Origin: DAOVQB01 sp023128935
GTDB taxonomy: Bacteria; Eisenbacteria; RBG-16-71-46; CAIMUX01; WJJG01
Assembly: GCA_030628905.1 (NCBI GenBank)
Contig: DAOVQB010000010.1
Span: forward strand, 1 to 53,082
DNA length: 53,082 nucleotides
Reading direction: 5' to 3'
Numbering within the stretch: the stretch's first letter is position 1; each line of letters opens with the position of its first letter. Below are positions 42,386-50,123 of this stretch, piece by piece. A program made the position numbers and the translations under genes. The notes below the pieces were generated by a model. That model was given only the letters and a program-made list of their open reading frames with translations. It did no database searches and was not told where the DNA came from.

Positions 42386-43783
42386 ATGTCTGAAGGCCGG
42401 GAGATGGCCGAGATGGTGAGTGGGGGGTGCGGGGGATCTGTACGCATGGCGGATGTAGTCACAGGTGTCCTAAAATGCGCTGCCGGGGGTTCCCGGCAAG
42501 CGGGTAGATCCAGGGCGAACGGATACCATGGCGAGACCACAAAGGGCAGAAGGCTTGGCAGAACCGGGTACTCCCAAAGAGCTCGATGGGCCCGGAAGCC
42601 TGGAGTAGATGGAAGAGGCCGAGCCCTCACCGATGACGACAGAACCGAGGGCGCACGAGCCCTTGGGCCATTGGAGAAGGCCAGGGCAGGACATGGATCC
42701 CGACGAGACGGAGCCGCTGGGCCAGCCGGCGTGTTGCGCGATCCAAAACGCTCATTCAGGCCCGGGCCCGATGAGGTTCGCGTGCCAGCTGCACTGATTC
42801 GAGAGTATGATCTCGTCGACGGCGCAACACTGACAGGTCCGCTCCGGGAGGGCCAGGCCAGCCCGGAACTTGCTGGGATCGAGACTGTTTGCGGCCTGTC
42901 ACCCGAAGCCTACCAAAACCGCACACGATTTGCTGATCTTGTGGCGGTAGACCCATCTGAGAGGTTCAACCTCGCTGCATCAGGTGACTTGACCACGCGA
43001 ATCGTAGATCTCGTGGCACCCATCGCTAGGGGGACGCGAGGCTTGATTGCCTCACCCGCCAAGGCCGGCAAGACCACCCTATTGCAGAAGATTGCCCAGG
43101 GCATCTATGCGGATGATCCCGAGGCGCGGATCATTGTGCTGCTCATTGATGAGCGTCCTGAGGAAGTCACCCATTTTCGACGGACTGTGAAGGCGGAAGT
43201 TCTCGCCAGCACCAATGATCAGACAGTGCAGCAGCATGTGGGTCTCACCGAGCTGGCCCTCGCGCACATCCAAGTCGAGCTCGAGTGTGGTCATGATGTC
43301 GTCGTGATGGTGGACAGCCTGACGCGCATGGGGCGAGCGTTCAATCTAAAGGGGTCGGGCACGCGACGCATAATGTCGGGGGGGCTGGAGGCCGGTGCGT
43401 TGGAGATACCGCGTCGATTTTTCGGTCTCGCGCGCAATATTGAGAACGGAGGGTCAATCACAATTATTGCCACTGCCCTCATAGACACAGGCTCGCGCAT
43501 GGACCAGATCATCTTCGAAGAGTTCAAGGGAACAGGCAACAGCGAGATCGTGCTCGATCGATCGCTTGCCGAGGCGCGCATTTTTCCGGCGATTGATGTG
43601 GTAGCAAGCGGGACGCGCAGAGAGGAGAAGCTCTACAGCCCGGAGGATAGCAGGCGCCTTGCAAGTCTTCACAGGCTGCTGGCCGGCCGCAAGCCAAGCG
43701 CAGCAATGCGCTCACTGATCAAGGTTCTCGAGGAGTTCCCGACAAACGAGGAGCTTCTGCGGCATATCCCGGTCGGAGACTGA
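42386..43783 (+). CDS. rho: Transcription termination factor Rho, unusual N-terminus
   Basis: Up to 465 aa. The ATPase core is canonical: P-loop LIASPAKAGKTTLLQKIA, VLLIDERPEEVTHFRR (Walker B and partner), MVDSLTRMGRAFN, the Q-loop region SGTRRIMSGGLEAGAL and IDTGSRMDQIIFEEFKGTGN (R-loop). Ahead of it is a short RNA-binding OB region (GVLRDPKRSFRPGPDEVRVP), lacking the usual GYGFLR segment. The first ~110 residues are Arg/Gly rich and the start is uncertain: ATG 42386 has no clear Shine-Dalgarno, and another frame (ATG 42528, 42609) also reads as a plausible acidic disordered leader. A frameshift near 42730 cannot be excluded. Followed by nfeD at 52 nt. Confidence 0.88.
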   Translation: MSEGREMAEMVSGGCGGSVRMADVVTGVLKCAAGGSRQAGRSRANGYHGETTKGRRLGRTGYSQRARWARKPGVDGRGRALTDDDRTEGARALGPLEKARAGHGSRRDGAAGPAGVLRDPKRSFRPGPDEVRVPAALIREYDLVDGATLTGPLREGQASPELAGIETVCGLSPEAYQNRTRFADLVAVDPSERFNLAASGDLTTRIVDLVAPIARGTRGLIASPAKAGKTTLLQKIAQGIYADDPEARIIVLLIDERPEEVTHFRRTVKAEVLASTNDQTVQQHVGLTELALAHIQVELECGHDVVVMVDSLTRMGRAFNLKGSGTRRIMSGGLEAGALEIPRRFFGLARNIENGGSITIIATALIDTGSRMDQIIFEEFKGTGNSEIVLDRSLAEARIFPAIDVVASGTRREEKLYSPEDSRRLASLHRLLAGRKPSAAMRSLIKVLEEFPTNEELLRHIPVGD

Positions 43784-43835
43784 GATACCCTCGAGCCACC
43801 AGAGCGCATGGACCCGCCACCAAGGAGGTTCCCGC

Positions 43836-44303
43836 ATGGACTCAATTCGGCCGGAGATCATCTGGCTCATTGCAGGTATCCTACTCATGCTTATGGAGTT
43901 CGTGATTCCGGGCGTGATTCTGGTCTTCTTCGGGGCCGGTGCCGTCCTTACCGGAATTCTTGTTTGGCTTGGAGCCCTGGAATCCCTTGCCGCGCAGCTT
44001 GTTTGTTTTGGGCTTTCATCGCTCGTGCTCCTCTTCACGCTCAGGAGGTATATGAGCAGAGCCTTTAGGGGGAGGGTCTCGTGCTCTCGTGCCTATGACG
44101 ATAAGGAGGAGTTCCGTGGCAAGACCGCCAGAGTCAGCCATCGGATCATTCCCGGTTCCACCGAAGGCAGGATCGACTTTAACGGCACGGAATGGAAGGC
44201 AACCTCCGCCGAGATCATTGATGAAGGCACTCTCGTAGAGATTACGGCAAAGGAGAATATTTCCTATACTGTACAACCATTTGAGGGAAGTGGAGACACA
44301 TAG
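43836..44303 (+). CDS. NfeD-like membrane protein
   Basis: 155 aa, short NfeD class. Two or three TM helices (IIWLIAGILLMLMEFVIPGVILVFFGAGAVLTGIL, LESLAAQLVCFGLSSLVLLFTLRRYM), then an OB-fold domain (FRGKTARVSHRIIPGSTEGRIDFNGTEWKATSAEIIDEGTLVEI). It partners SPFH proteins, as here: the SPFH gene follows at 87 nt. Thought to organise membrane microdomains with the SPFH protein. AGGAGG precedes the ATG. Confidence 0.92.
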   Translation: MDSIRPEIIWLIAGILLMLMEFVIPGVILVFFGAGAVLTGILVWLGALESLAAQLVCFGLSSLVLLFTLRRYMSRAFRGRVSCSRAYDDKEEFRGKTARVSHRIIPGSTEGRIDFNGTEWKATSAEIIDEGTLVEITAKENISYTVQPFEGSGDT

Positions 44304-44390
44304 ACGGCCTACAAGAGTAAACGCAAGTGGATCAACGGGTCGTATGTCTGCGATCAGGTCACTGTTCGAGAAGAGGGAGGCAAGTGTACC

Positions 44391-45302
44391 ATGTTAGTTG
44401 TAGTTGTCGGTGTCCTTATCCTTCTGGCCATTGTAACCCTTTACCAGACAGCGCGGGTTGTTCCTCAACGGTCCGCTTTTGTGGTGCAGCGCTTGGGGAA
44501 GTACTCTAAGACACTGGACGCTGGCTTTCACATCCTGTGTCCATTCCTGGACAAGGTTGCATACAAGCTCAGCATGAAGGAGGTCGCGATTGATGTGCCC
44601 CCGCAGATCTGTATCACGAAGGATAACGTATCTGTCGAAGTTGACGGGATCCTCTATCTGCGGGTAATGGATCCAAAGAAAGCTGCCTACGGGATCGCAA
44701 ACTATACCTTCGCTACAACGCAGCTGGCTATGACAACCATGAGAAGTGAAATCGGCAAGCTCGAGCTGGACCGGAGCTTTGTCGAGAGGGAATCAATAAA
44801 CGCCCAAGTCGTGCAGGCCGTGGATGACGCCTCTGATCCATGGGGCATCAAGGTTACACGCTACGAGATCAAGAACATCACACCGCCGCATAGTGTACAG
44901 GAGGCCATGGAGAAGCAGATGCGCGCGGAGCGCGAGAAGCGGGCCGAAATTGCACATTCCGAGGGTGAGCGTCAGGCAAAGATAAATCGCGCGGAAGGTG
45001 AGCGCCAGGAGATGATTTCGATCTCCGAGGGCGAGAAGCTCAAGAGGATCAACGAAGCGGATGGCCGTGCTGCAGAGATCGAAAGAGTTGCGGTCGCCAC
45101 TGCCACGGGGATCAGGCAAATCGCAGCGGCGATCAATGATCCGGGCGGACGCGATGCCGTCAGTCTGCGAATCGCAGAACAGTGGATTGCCGAGTTCGGC
45201 AATCTCGCCAAGACGAACAACACGATGATCGTCCCCACTGACCTTGCGGATATATCAGGCACAGTGGCCGCCCTGGCGAAGGTGATGAAGAATACGGGGT
45301 AG
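44391..45302 (+). CDS. SPFH/band 7 (QmcA/paraslipin-type) protein
   Basis: 303 aa. An N-terminal TM helix (MLVVVVGVLILLAIVTLYQ), SPFH domain (RVVPQRSAFVVQRLGKYSKTLDAGFHILCPFLDKVAY...ITKDNVSVEVDGILYLRV) and an Ala/Glu-rich coiled coil (RAEREKRAEIAHSEGERQAKINRAEGERQEMI), the flotillin/QmcA layout. Forms large oligomers at the inner membrane, often bound to FtsH-type proteases. Pairs with the upstream NfeD. GGAGG precedes the ATG. Followed after 90 nt by the MITE-like repeat. Confidence 0.94.
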   Translation: MLVVVVGVLILLAIVTLYQTARVVPQRSAFVVQRLGKYSKTLDAGFHILCPFLDKVAYKLSMKEVAIDVPPQICITKDNVSVEVDGILYLRVMDPKKAAYGIANYTFATTQLAMTTMRSEIGKLELDRSFVERESINAQVVQAVDDASDPWGIKVTRYEIKNITPPHSVQEAMEKQMRAEREKRAEIAHSEGERQAKINRAEGERQEMISISEGEKLKRINEADGRAAEIERVAVATATGIRQIAAAINDPGGRDAVSLRIAEQWIAEFGNLAKTNNTMIVPTDLADISGTVAALAKVMKNTG

Positions 45303-45392
45303 GCAGCAGACTGCCGCCAAAGGGCGGCGGTCGCGGGCGGGTTGTATAGTGTGTGCGGACCCGACCTCGGCGGCGCTTGGTGAGTAGTCCGG

Positions 45393-45558
45393 CCTTAGGG
45401 TTCGTGCAAGCATAACTTCGCATTTACGCCGGTCCCGAACGCCGGGGACTTCGTTGCAGCTCCTCGGAGTAGTCCCGGCTACGCCTTCGTCGCCGCGCCT
45501 CGTCCTCGACGTGCGGTCCTCGCCGAAAATGGGAAGTTATTCCTGCGCGAGCCCCAAG
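45393..45558. repeat. MITE-like element with inverted termini
   Basis: 166 bases. Left terminus 45393-45425 and right terminus 45526-45558 are inverted repeats with about 26 of 32 bases matching (CTTRGGGYTCGYGCA...ATAACTTC). The interior has no gene and is GC rich. A second copy lacking the left end lies at 35104-35237. It ends 14 bases before the FKBP stop. Confidence 0.7.
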
Positions 45559-45572
45559 ACCGATCAGGCCAG

Positions 45573-46292
45573 TTACTTAACAATCTCCAGCAGTTCGACC
45601 TCGAAGATCAGAACGGAATTAGGCCCGATCAGAGGACCTTGTCCTCGTTCCCTGTAGGCCAATTCACTCGGGATGAAGAGACGGTACTTGCTTCCCACCT
45701 TCATGAGCTGCAGCGCTTCCGTCCAGCCAGGGATGACCTGGTTGACGCCGAAGGTGGCCGGTTGGTTTCGCTTGTACGAACTGTCAAACTCTGTTCCATC
45801 GATCAGCGTGCCGCGATAGTTGACGGACACCTTGTCGGTTGAGCTTGGGGCGGGACCGTCAGCCTCGGTCAGCACGATGTATTGCAAGCCACTATCAGTC
45901 GTGACAACACCTTCCTTGGCCTTGTTCTCCGCGAGGAAGGCCTGCCCCTCCATCAGGTTATTTGCGCCGCTTGCCGCGCGGTCCTGGTTGGTTTTCTCCC
46001 GCATCTTCTGCTGGAACTCCTCCATTACCTTGCTGGCTTCGTCCTCTGCCAGGAGAGGCTCCCTGTTTTCGAGCCTGTCCTTCATGCCCTGGATCAGGGT
46101 GGGCAGATCGATCTCACCCTTCACCTGTTCCAGGGGGGCTGCCACGGTCATTCCCAGCGCATAGCTCGACTTCTCTGTGAAGGTCGTAAGTTCGGTCTTT
46201 GAAGTTCCCTCGGTGCCCGCGTTCTCTGATGTGCATGACACAAGTGCGAGAGGCAGAAGCACGACCATGCCAAGTATCAAGAATCGTCTCAT
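45573..46292 (-). CDS. FKBP-type peptidyl-prolyl isomerase lipoprotein
   Basis: 239 aa. Lipoprotein signal with lipobox LVSC, N-terminal dimerisation helices (SSYALGMTVAAPLEQVKGEIDLPTLIQGMKDRL...EEFQQKMREKTNQDRA) and a C-terminal FKBP domain (GLQYIVLTEADGPAPSSTDKVSVNYRGTLIDGTEFDSSYKRNQPATFGVNQVIPGWTEALQLMKVG). This is the FkpA/Mip layout. Folding helper in the periplasm or on the outer membrane. Single gene; ATG 46292 with GGAAG upstream. Confidence 0.93.
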   Translation of the reverse strand: MRRFLILGMVVLLPLALVSCTSENAGTEGTSKTELTTFTEKSSYALGMTVAAPLEQVKGEIDLPTLIQGMKDRLENREPLLAEDEASKVMEEFQQKMREKTNQDRAASGANNLMEGQAFLAENKAKEGVVTTDSGLQYIVLTEADGPAPSSTDKVSVNYRGTLIDGTEFDSSYKRNQPATFGVNQVIPGWTEALQLMKVGSKYRLFIPSELAYRERGQGPLIGPNSVLIFEVELLEIVK

Positions 46293-46693
46293 CTTCCAAT
46301 CCTTTCTTCGGAACCACCCTAAGCATTTCTCAATCTCAGATACATTGGATTGGCATTCTAGCGCACCGAAGTGATGGCGACCAGCGTTTCGAATTCCGGT
46401 GCTTCGAGTTCCTTTGCTTCGAGTTCCCGTGCCTTGAGTTCCTGTGCTTTGAGTTCCTGTATTTCGATCCCGCCCCGAGCCGGAGGGGCTCTTTTCTCAT
46501 ATTATTGTGCCGGAGTCGAGAGCACTCCGTTCGTATTATGCGACGATCCTTGGACTTCGCGACGCGTATGGCGCAAACTATTTAGCTGGTTTCGGGCTCC
46601 CCGTGCGTTTGGCCTATTGAATGAAGGCTGATGGGACGACTGCAAATCACGCGGAACCATCAGATCGGAAGGATCGAGGAACGGAGGTGTGAG
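46293..46693. other. Divergent FKBP/metal-module intergenic region
   Basis: About 400 bases, no gene supported. Contains the 15-bp tandem array at 46388-46470; the plus frame across it would read FEFxC units but has no family match. GGAGGTGTGAG ahead of 46694 is a ribosome binding site. Confidence 0.55.
46388..46470. repeat. 15-bp tandem repeat, five units
   Basis: Units of TTCGAGTTCCNGTGC with small changes, five in a row plus a partial sixth. Period 15 is seen directly. Confidence 0.75.
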
Positions 46694-47356
46694 ATGAATC
46701 GTAGAATCGTGTGGGCTCCGCTCTTGCTGTTGGCCCTTACGCTGTGCTGGGTGGTTGCCCCCGCTGGCGCGCAGTGGGGCAAGTTGCGAGGCGGACCGGT
46801 TCCTCCGGATGCGCCCCTATCGCTGCCCGGGCCCGGGCGGATGCTCGCCAGTCTCGATTTGACTGAGGATCAGCAGGCGAAGGTCGAGAAGATCCGCGAC
46901 GAGGTCAAGCCAGCCCGAATAGGGCTGCGCAAAGATCTCCTCCGCTTGCGTAATGAACTGAAGGGCGAGATGCTCAAGGACAATCCGGATGCCGGAGAGC
47001 TCCGCAAGCTTGCCGAGCAGATGGGCGAGATCAGAACCAAGATGCAGATCAGTCGTTTCGAGGAGTGCCTGGCAATCCGCAAGATCCTGACTCCCGATCA
47101 GCGGGATCGCCTATTACTTATGCACGCCCGCAAGGAAAGCCACATGAGGCAGTGCGACCTGAGATGCATGCGTCCCGGTGCCTGTGGGGGGCCATGCTGC
47201 GGCCCACGCGGTCATGGGCATAGAGGCATCCGTCCAGGCTGCGGTGGTGACAGCTACGGGCGCGGAGGTGGCCAAGGCCACGGTTGCAGCCATGGACATG
47301 GAGGTGGCCAAGGCCACGGTTGCAGCCATGGACATGGAGGTGGCCAAAGGCCATAG
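46694..47356 (+). CDS. Spy/ZraP-like periplasmic protein with His/Cys-rich tail
   Basis: 220 aa from ATG 46694 (GGAGGTGTGAG). Signal peptide MNRRIVWAPLLLLALTLCW...APAGA. The middle is helical and CpxP/Spy/ZraP-like: LDLTEDQQAKVEKIRDEVKPAR, LRKLAEQMGEIRTKM, LTPDQRDRLLLMHARK (LTxxQ motifs). The C-terminal 70 residues are Cys/His/Gly rich (CDLRCMRPGACGGPCC, HGHRG, then GGGQGHGCSHGH twice), a probable metal-binding tail built by 36-bp duplications at 47264-47353. Predicted zinc/copper buffering or sensing for the sigma factor that follows. Confidence 0.75.
   Translation: MNRRIVWAPLLLLALTLCWVVAPAGAQWGKLRGGPVPPDAPLSLPGPGRMLASLDLTEDQQAKVEKIRDEVKPARIGLRKDLLRLRNELKGEMLKDNPDAGELRKLAEQMGEIRTKMQISRFEECLAIRKILTPDQRDRLLLMHARKESHMRQCDLRCMRPGACGGPCCGPRGHGHRGIRPGCGGDSYGRGGGQGHGCSHGHGGGQGHGCSHGHGGGQRP
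47264..47353 (+). repeat. 36-bp in-frame tandem repeat
   Basis: Two full copies (47264-47299, 47300-47335) and a partial third encode GGGQGHGCSHGH units. Copies are nearly identical, indicating a recent duplication. Confidence 0.8.
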
Positions 47357-47441
47357 TGATGACGCCCAACAACGGTGGCCGGCAACCACGGTTGTGGGTG
47401 ATCGTGGTAGTATCTTGAGACGGCACAGGTAGCAAGGCAAC

Positions 47442-47984
47442 GTGAACGATGATGATCTCATGGTCCGCACGGCGCGCGGCGATGGGGAGGCCTTCCGCCT
47501 CCTCGTCGAACGCTGGGAGAAAGCGGTCTTTGCTTTCCATGAGCGCATGGTGGGTTCTGCGGAAGATGCCCTGGATCTCAGCCAGGAGACATTCCTGCGG
47601 GTGTACGATCAGGCGCGGAAATATCGGCCCTCGGGCCAGTTCCGCAGCTGGCTCTTTCGGATTGCTGGCAACCTGGCCCGCAGCTGGTTGCGGCGAAAGC
47701 GAATTGTGCGCTGGCTTCGGTTTGAGCCGGAACGCCACGACCGTTCTTCCTCAAGTATCCCCGCAGACCGTCTTCTTGAGATGGATGAGACCGAGCGTGC
47801 CGTCAGGCAGGCACTGGCTCGACTCCCGGATCGGCAGCGCCAAGCTATTCTGCTCCGTCGCTACGACAACCTGAGCCACCAGGAAATCGCGACGGCGCTG
47901 CGCACTACGGTTCCGGCCGTAGAATCGCTCCTACAACGGGCCATGGGCGCCTTGAGGAAGGATCTTTCGCGAAGGGGGATATAG
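47442..47984 (+). CDS. ECF RNA polymerase sigma factor
   Basis: 180 aa. Region 2: LMVRTARGDGEAFRLLVERWEKAVFAFHERMVGSAEDALDLSQETFLRVYDQ...FRSWLFRIAGNLARSWLRRKR. Region 4: AVRQALARLPDRQRQAILLRRYDNLSHQEIATALRTTVPAVESLLQRAMGALRK. A typical RpoE/CnrH-like ECF factor. GTG start at 47442. The downstream gene is a small membrane anti-sigma candidate, then a CnrX-like sensor. The 3' end is duplicated immediately after it (47989-48063). Confidence 0.94.
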   Translation: MNDDDLMVRTARGDGEAFRLLVERWEKAVFAFHERMVGSAEDALDLSQETFLRVYDQARKYRPSGQFRSWLFRIAGNLARSWLRRKRIVRWLRFEPERHDRSSSSIPADRLLEMDETERAVRQALARLPDRQRQAILLRRYDNLSHQEIATALRTTVPAVESLLQRAMGALRKDLSRRGI

Positions 47985-48063
47985 ATCAGCCGTAGAATCG
48001 CTCCTGAGACCGGCTATAGGCGCCTTGAGGAAGGGCCTTTCCCGAAAGGGGACACATAAATCA
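47916..48063 (+). repeat. 73/75-bp tandem duplication of the sigma factor gene end
   Basis: 47916-47988 and 47989-48063 are direct copies of about 80% identity. The first copy is the last 23 codons of the sigma factor with its stop; the second is noncoding and leads directly into the next gene's ATG. Confidence 0.8.
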
Positions 48064-48405
48064 ATGACCCGGCCGAAAGACAAAGAGATGGAAGCTGTCT
48101 GGGAGGCCCTCGGTGCCTCTGCAGCATCAGAGCCCCCTCGCCCGCTCTGGCCCTTGATTCACGCCCGGCTTGGGCAGCGTCCCACCCGCCGCCTGCGTGC
48201 ATTGTTCGCCCTGAGTGCATCGGCGGCCGCTGTCACCGGCGTTCTGTTGGGGATTCTATTGGGATCGGCGGGGCAATCTGCTCAAGATCAGTGGCAGCAG
48301 GAGACCTGGGCCGAAGTGGGATCTATGCTGGCTGATGGGACGACACTCACGCTGGGCGATGTCTATCTGGCATCTCAAGCGGACGAAGGAGATGAGGGGC
48401 CATGA
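48064..48405 (+). CDS. Small membrane protein, probable anti-sigma factor
   Basis: 113 aa from ATG 48064; a longer frame to 48025 lies in the duplication. A cytoplasmic N-terminus (DKEMEAVWEALGAS...RPLWPLIHARLGQRPTRRLR), one TM helix (ALFALSASAAAVTGVLLGILLG) and a short periplasmic part (DQWQQETWAEVGSMLADGTTLTLGDVYL). Size, topology and position after the ECF gene suggest a membrane anti-sigma factor like CnrY; no conserved ASD motif is visible. Its stop overlaps the next ATG by four bases (ATGA). Confidence 0.68.
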   Translation: MTRPKDKEMEAVWEALGASAASEPPRPLWPLIHARLGQRPTRRLRALFALSASAAAVTGVLLGILLGSAGQSAQDQWQQETWAEVGSMLADGTTLTLGDVYLASQADEGDEGP

Positions 48406-49022
48406 AGCGGGGCTGGTTCTTGCTTCTAGCGCTTTCGCTGGGCTTGAATGCCGGGCTTCTCTTTGCTGTTTTGCGGGGGCCCGGCACCGCTTCCGAGTCA
48501 CTAAAGGTGGCACCACCGTTCATTCGCCCCCCCCAGCACCTGCCTGGAGAGCGGCCCCCAAATGCGCCTGGGCCTGGGATGCGGCCACCCGGATGTCCCG
48601 CCAATCACCCCGTTTCCGGGATGGATGCGGCCGATGTTCTTACCCATCGGCGCCTCTGCCAGATGACCAAGCGATTGGGCCTCGATCCCGCACAGCGGGA
48701 GGAGATTCGCCGGTTTCTGGGCAGCATGATGCCGCGGATCCTGATTGAACGCGACGCAGTCCAGAATGCGCGGCGTGCTGTTCGGGCTGAATACGGCAGG
48801 ACGGACACGAACCCAGACCGCATTCGCATGCTCGTCCGACAGCAGAACGAGGCGCAGGCTCGACTGGATTCACTAGCCGCCGAGATGGTCCTTTTGGAGA
48901 CAGCGCAGATGACACCCGAACAGCAGCGCCTGTATTTCAAGTCCATGCCGTGGGAGCGACGGGTACTGAGGCCCCCGAATGACGGACGCCACCGGAGAGG
49001 CACGGCGAGAAACCCAGGTTAG
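48402..49022 (+). CDS. CnrX/Metal_resist-like periplasmic sensor
   Basis: 206 aa. An N-terminal TM/signal anchor (WFLLLALSLGLNAGLLFAVL), a Pro-rich linker and a helical sensor domain: LCQMTKRLGLDPAQREEIRRFLGSMMPRI, ARRAVRAEYGRTDTNPDRI, QNEAQARLDSLAAEMVLLETAQMTPEQQRLYFKSMP. This is the LTPEQ-type pattern of Spy/CnrX/Metal_resist proteins. Predicted to sense metal or envelope stress and control the anti-sigma factor. ATGA overlap with the previous gene; a gene-end repeat follows its TAG. Confidence 0.78.
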   Translation: MKRGWFLLLALSLGLNAGLLFAVLRGPGTASESLKVAPPFIRPPQHLPGERPPNAPGPGMRPPGCPANHPVSGMDAADVLTHRRLCQMTKRLGLDPAQREEIRRFLGSMMPRILIERDAVQNARRAVRAEYGRTDTNPDRIRMLVRQQNEAQARLDSLAAEMVLLETAQMTPEQQRLYFKSMPWERRVLRPPNDGRHRRGTARNPG

Positions 49023-49041
49023 GGCCCGCGCAAGCCCTTAG
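49020..49041. repeat. Gene-end palindromic repeat (solo copy)
   Basis: TAGGGC-CCGCGCAA-GCCCTTAG, starting at the stop codon of the CnrX-like gene. Confidence 0.6.
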
Positions 49042-49058
49042 TGTCGCGTCAGGTAACA

Positions 49059-50123
49059 CTAAGCAGACAGTCTCTTACGCTCATAGTAGCGCACACCTGA
49101 AATCGTGATGCCGATCATGGCAACCAAAAGAATCTCTGTGAAAGGCAGGCCTGTGTAATTGATCTCACGGAACTCGGCATCGCTTTGCGCACGCTCGAAG
49201 TGAATATCATCGTCCATCTCATCAATTGTAAAGGTTCTTCTGAGTTTGGTGAAAAAACATGGCCCGGTAAGGACTTCTCCCAGATGGGGATAAAGCCTCT
49301 GGATATGGTCGAGTTCTATTTCGTCGATTCTGTTGGCGTATTCAGTCGTGGCACGATCGACCGTCGTGCGATGGGAATCGCAGACATAGAGAAGGACCTC
49401 TGTTTGATCCATCGCACTGAGTGCGGATATGCGCATCGGATAGACAATTTGCTCTGTGTCGAACGAGAAGCGGATCGGGTCGAGGCCTCCATGCCAGTAG
49501 CCACCCGCGTTGCTGTTCCAGACCGAACTTGATGGGTCAACCTTCATGGCAACGAAATACCAGGACTTGTTGATGTAGAACTGCAGCGCCGCCTCTGCTT
49601 CTCCCCGGTTCTCCTGATGCAAGTAACCCCATGCCTCCAGGGAGTCGGCAAGCGTGGCTCCGTCGTCGGCACCGACTGTCAGGGTTTGGTAGATTCCCAC
49701 GAGTTGCTCGTCGTAGATGTGAATATCGTCTCGGCCACCAGTTTTCGTGGGTGTGTCACTGTCCCTTGAGCATCCCCACATGCTGCCTCGTTTTCGGCTT
49801 AGGGGCTTAGTAAGCGAGTAACACTCCTCGAACAGCTGATTATCGGCTGTGTCCAAGTCTGGCAAGGAGGGCACAGGCACAACCCAAGCGAAGTCCGTCG
49901 TGTTTCCTTCGAAGCCGGCTTGGATGATCAAATCCTCCCTCTGGCGTGCACTGTCGTAGAAGATGAGCGCCTTCTGCGAGGGTTCATAGATATCCTTGCC
50001 ATAGGATGAGAAGAATGCACCATCAGCCCATGCGCACTGCGAAACAACTGAGAGAAGGAGGAACAATAGCGCAACTAGTATAGGGGAACGCTGTGAGCGT
50101 GTGGTTTGGATGGTCTTGTTCAT
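49059..50123 (-). CDS. DUF2330-like secreted/membrane protein
   Basis: 354 aa from ATG 50123 (AAGGAGATC upstream); the frame continues to 50453 but with repetitive sequence and no family match. Signal peptide IVALLFLLLSVVSQCAWA-like, then DGAFFSSYGKDIYEPSQKALIFYDSARQREDLIIQAGFEGNTTDFAWVVPVPSLP, the N-terminal signature of DUF2330. A C-terminal TM helix (FTEILLVAMIGITISGVRYYERKR) anchors it. The function of this family is unknown. Single gene between the metal module and the C25-like fragment. Confidence 0.8.
   Translation of the reverse strand: MNKTIQTTRSQRSPILVALLFLLLSVVSQCAWADGAFFSSYGKDIYEPSQKALIFYDSARQREDLIIQAGFEGNTTDFAWVVPVPSLPDLDTADNQLFEECYSLTKPLSRKRGSMWGCSRDSDTPTKTGGRDDIHIYDEQLVGIYQTLTVGADDGATLADSLEAWGYLHQENRGEAEAALQFYINKSWYFVAMKVDPSSSVWNSNAGGYWHGGLDPIRFSFDTEQIVYPMRISALSAMDQTEVLLYVCDSHRTTVDRATTEYANRIDEIELDHIQRLYPHLGEVLTGPCFFTKLRRTFTIDEMDDDIHFERAQSDAEFREINYTGLPFTEILLVAMIGITISGVRYYERKRLSA

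Noticed and set aside
42609..42797. 62-codon plus frame (MEEAEPSP...) as a separate gene
   Set aside because: No domain and it overlaps the rho frame; kept only as an alternative leader for rho.
46388..46470. CRISPR array
   Set aside because: The repeats are contiguous 15-mers with no spacers and no cas genes nearby.
46199..46585. Frame encoding FEFxC units across the 15-bp repeats
   Set aside because: It is open only because the repeat length is a multiple of three; it overlaps the FKBP start and has no ribosome binding site or homology by eye.
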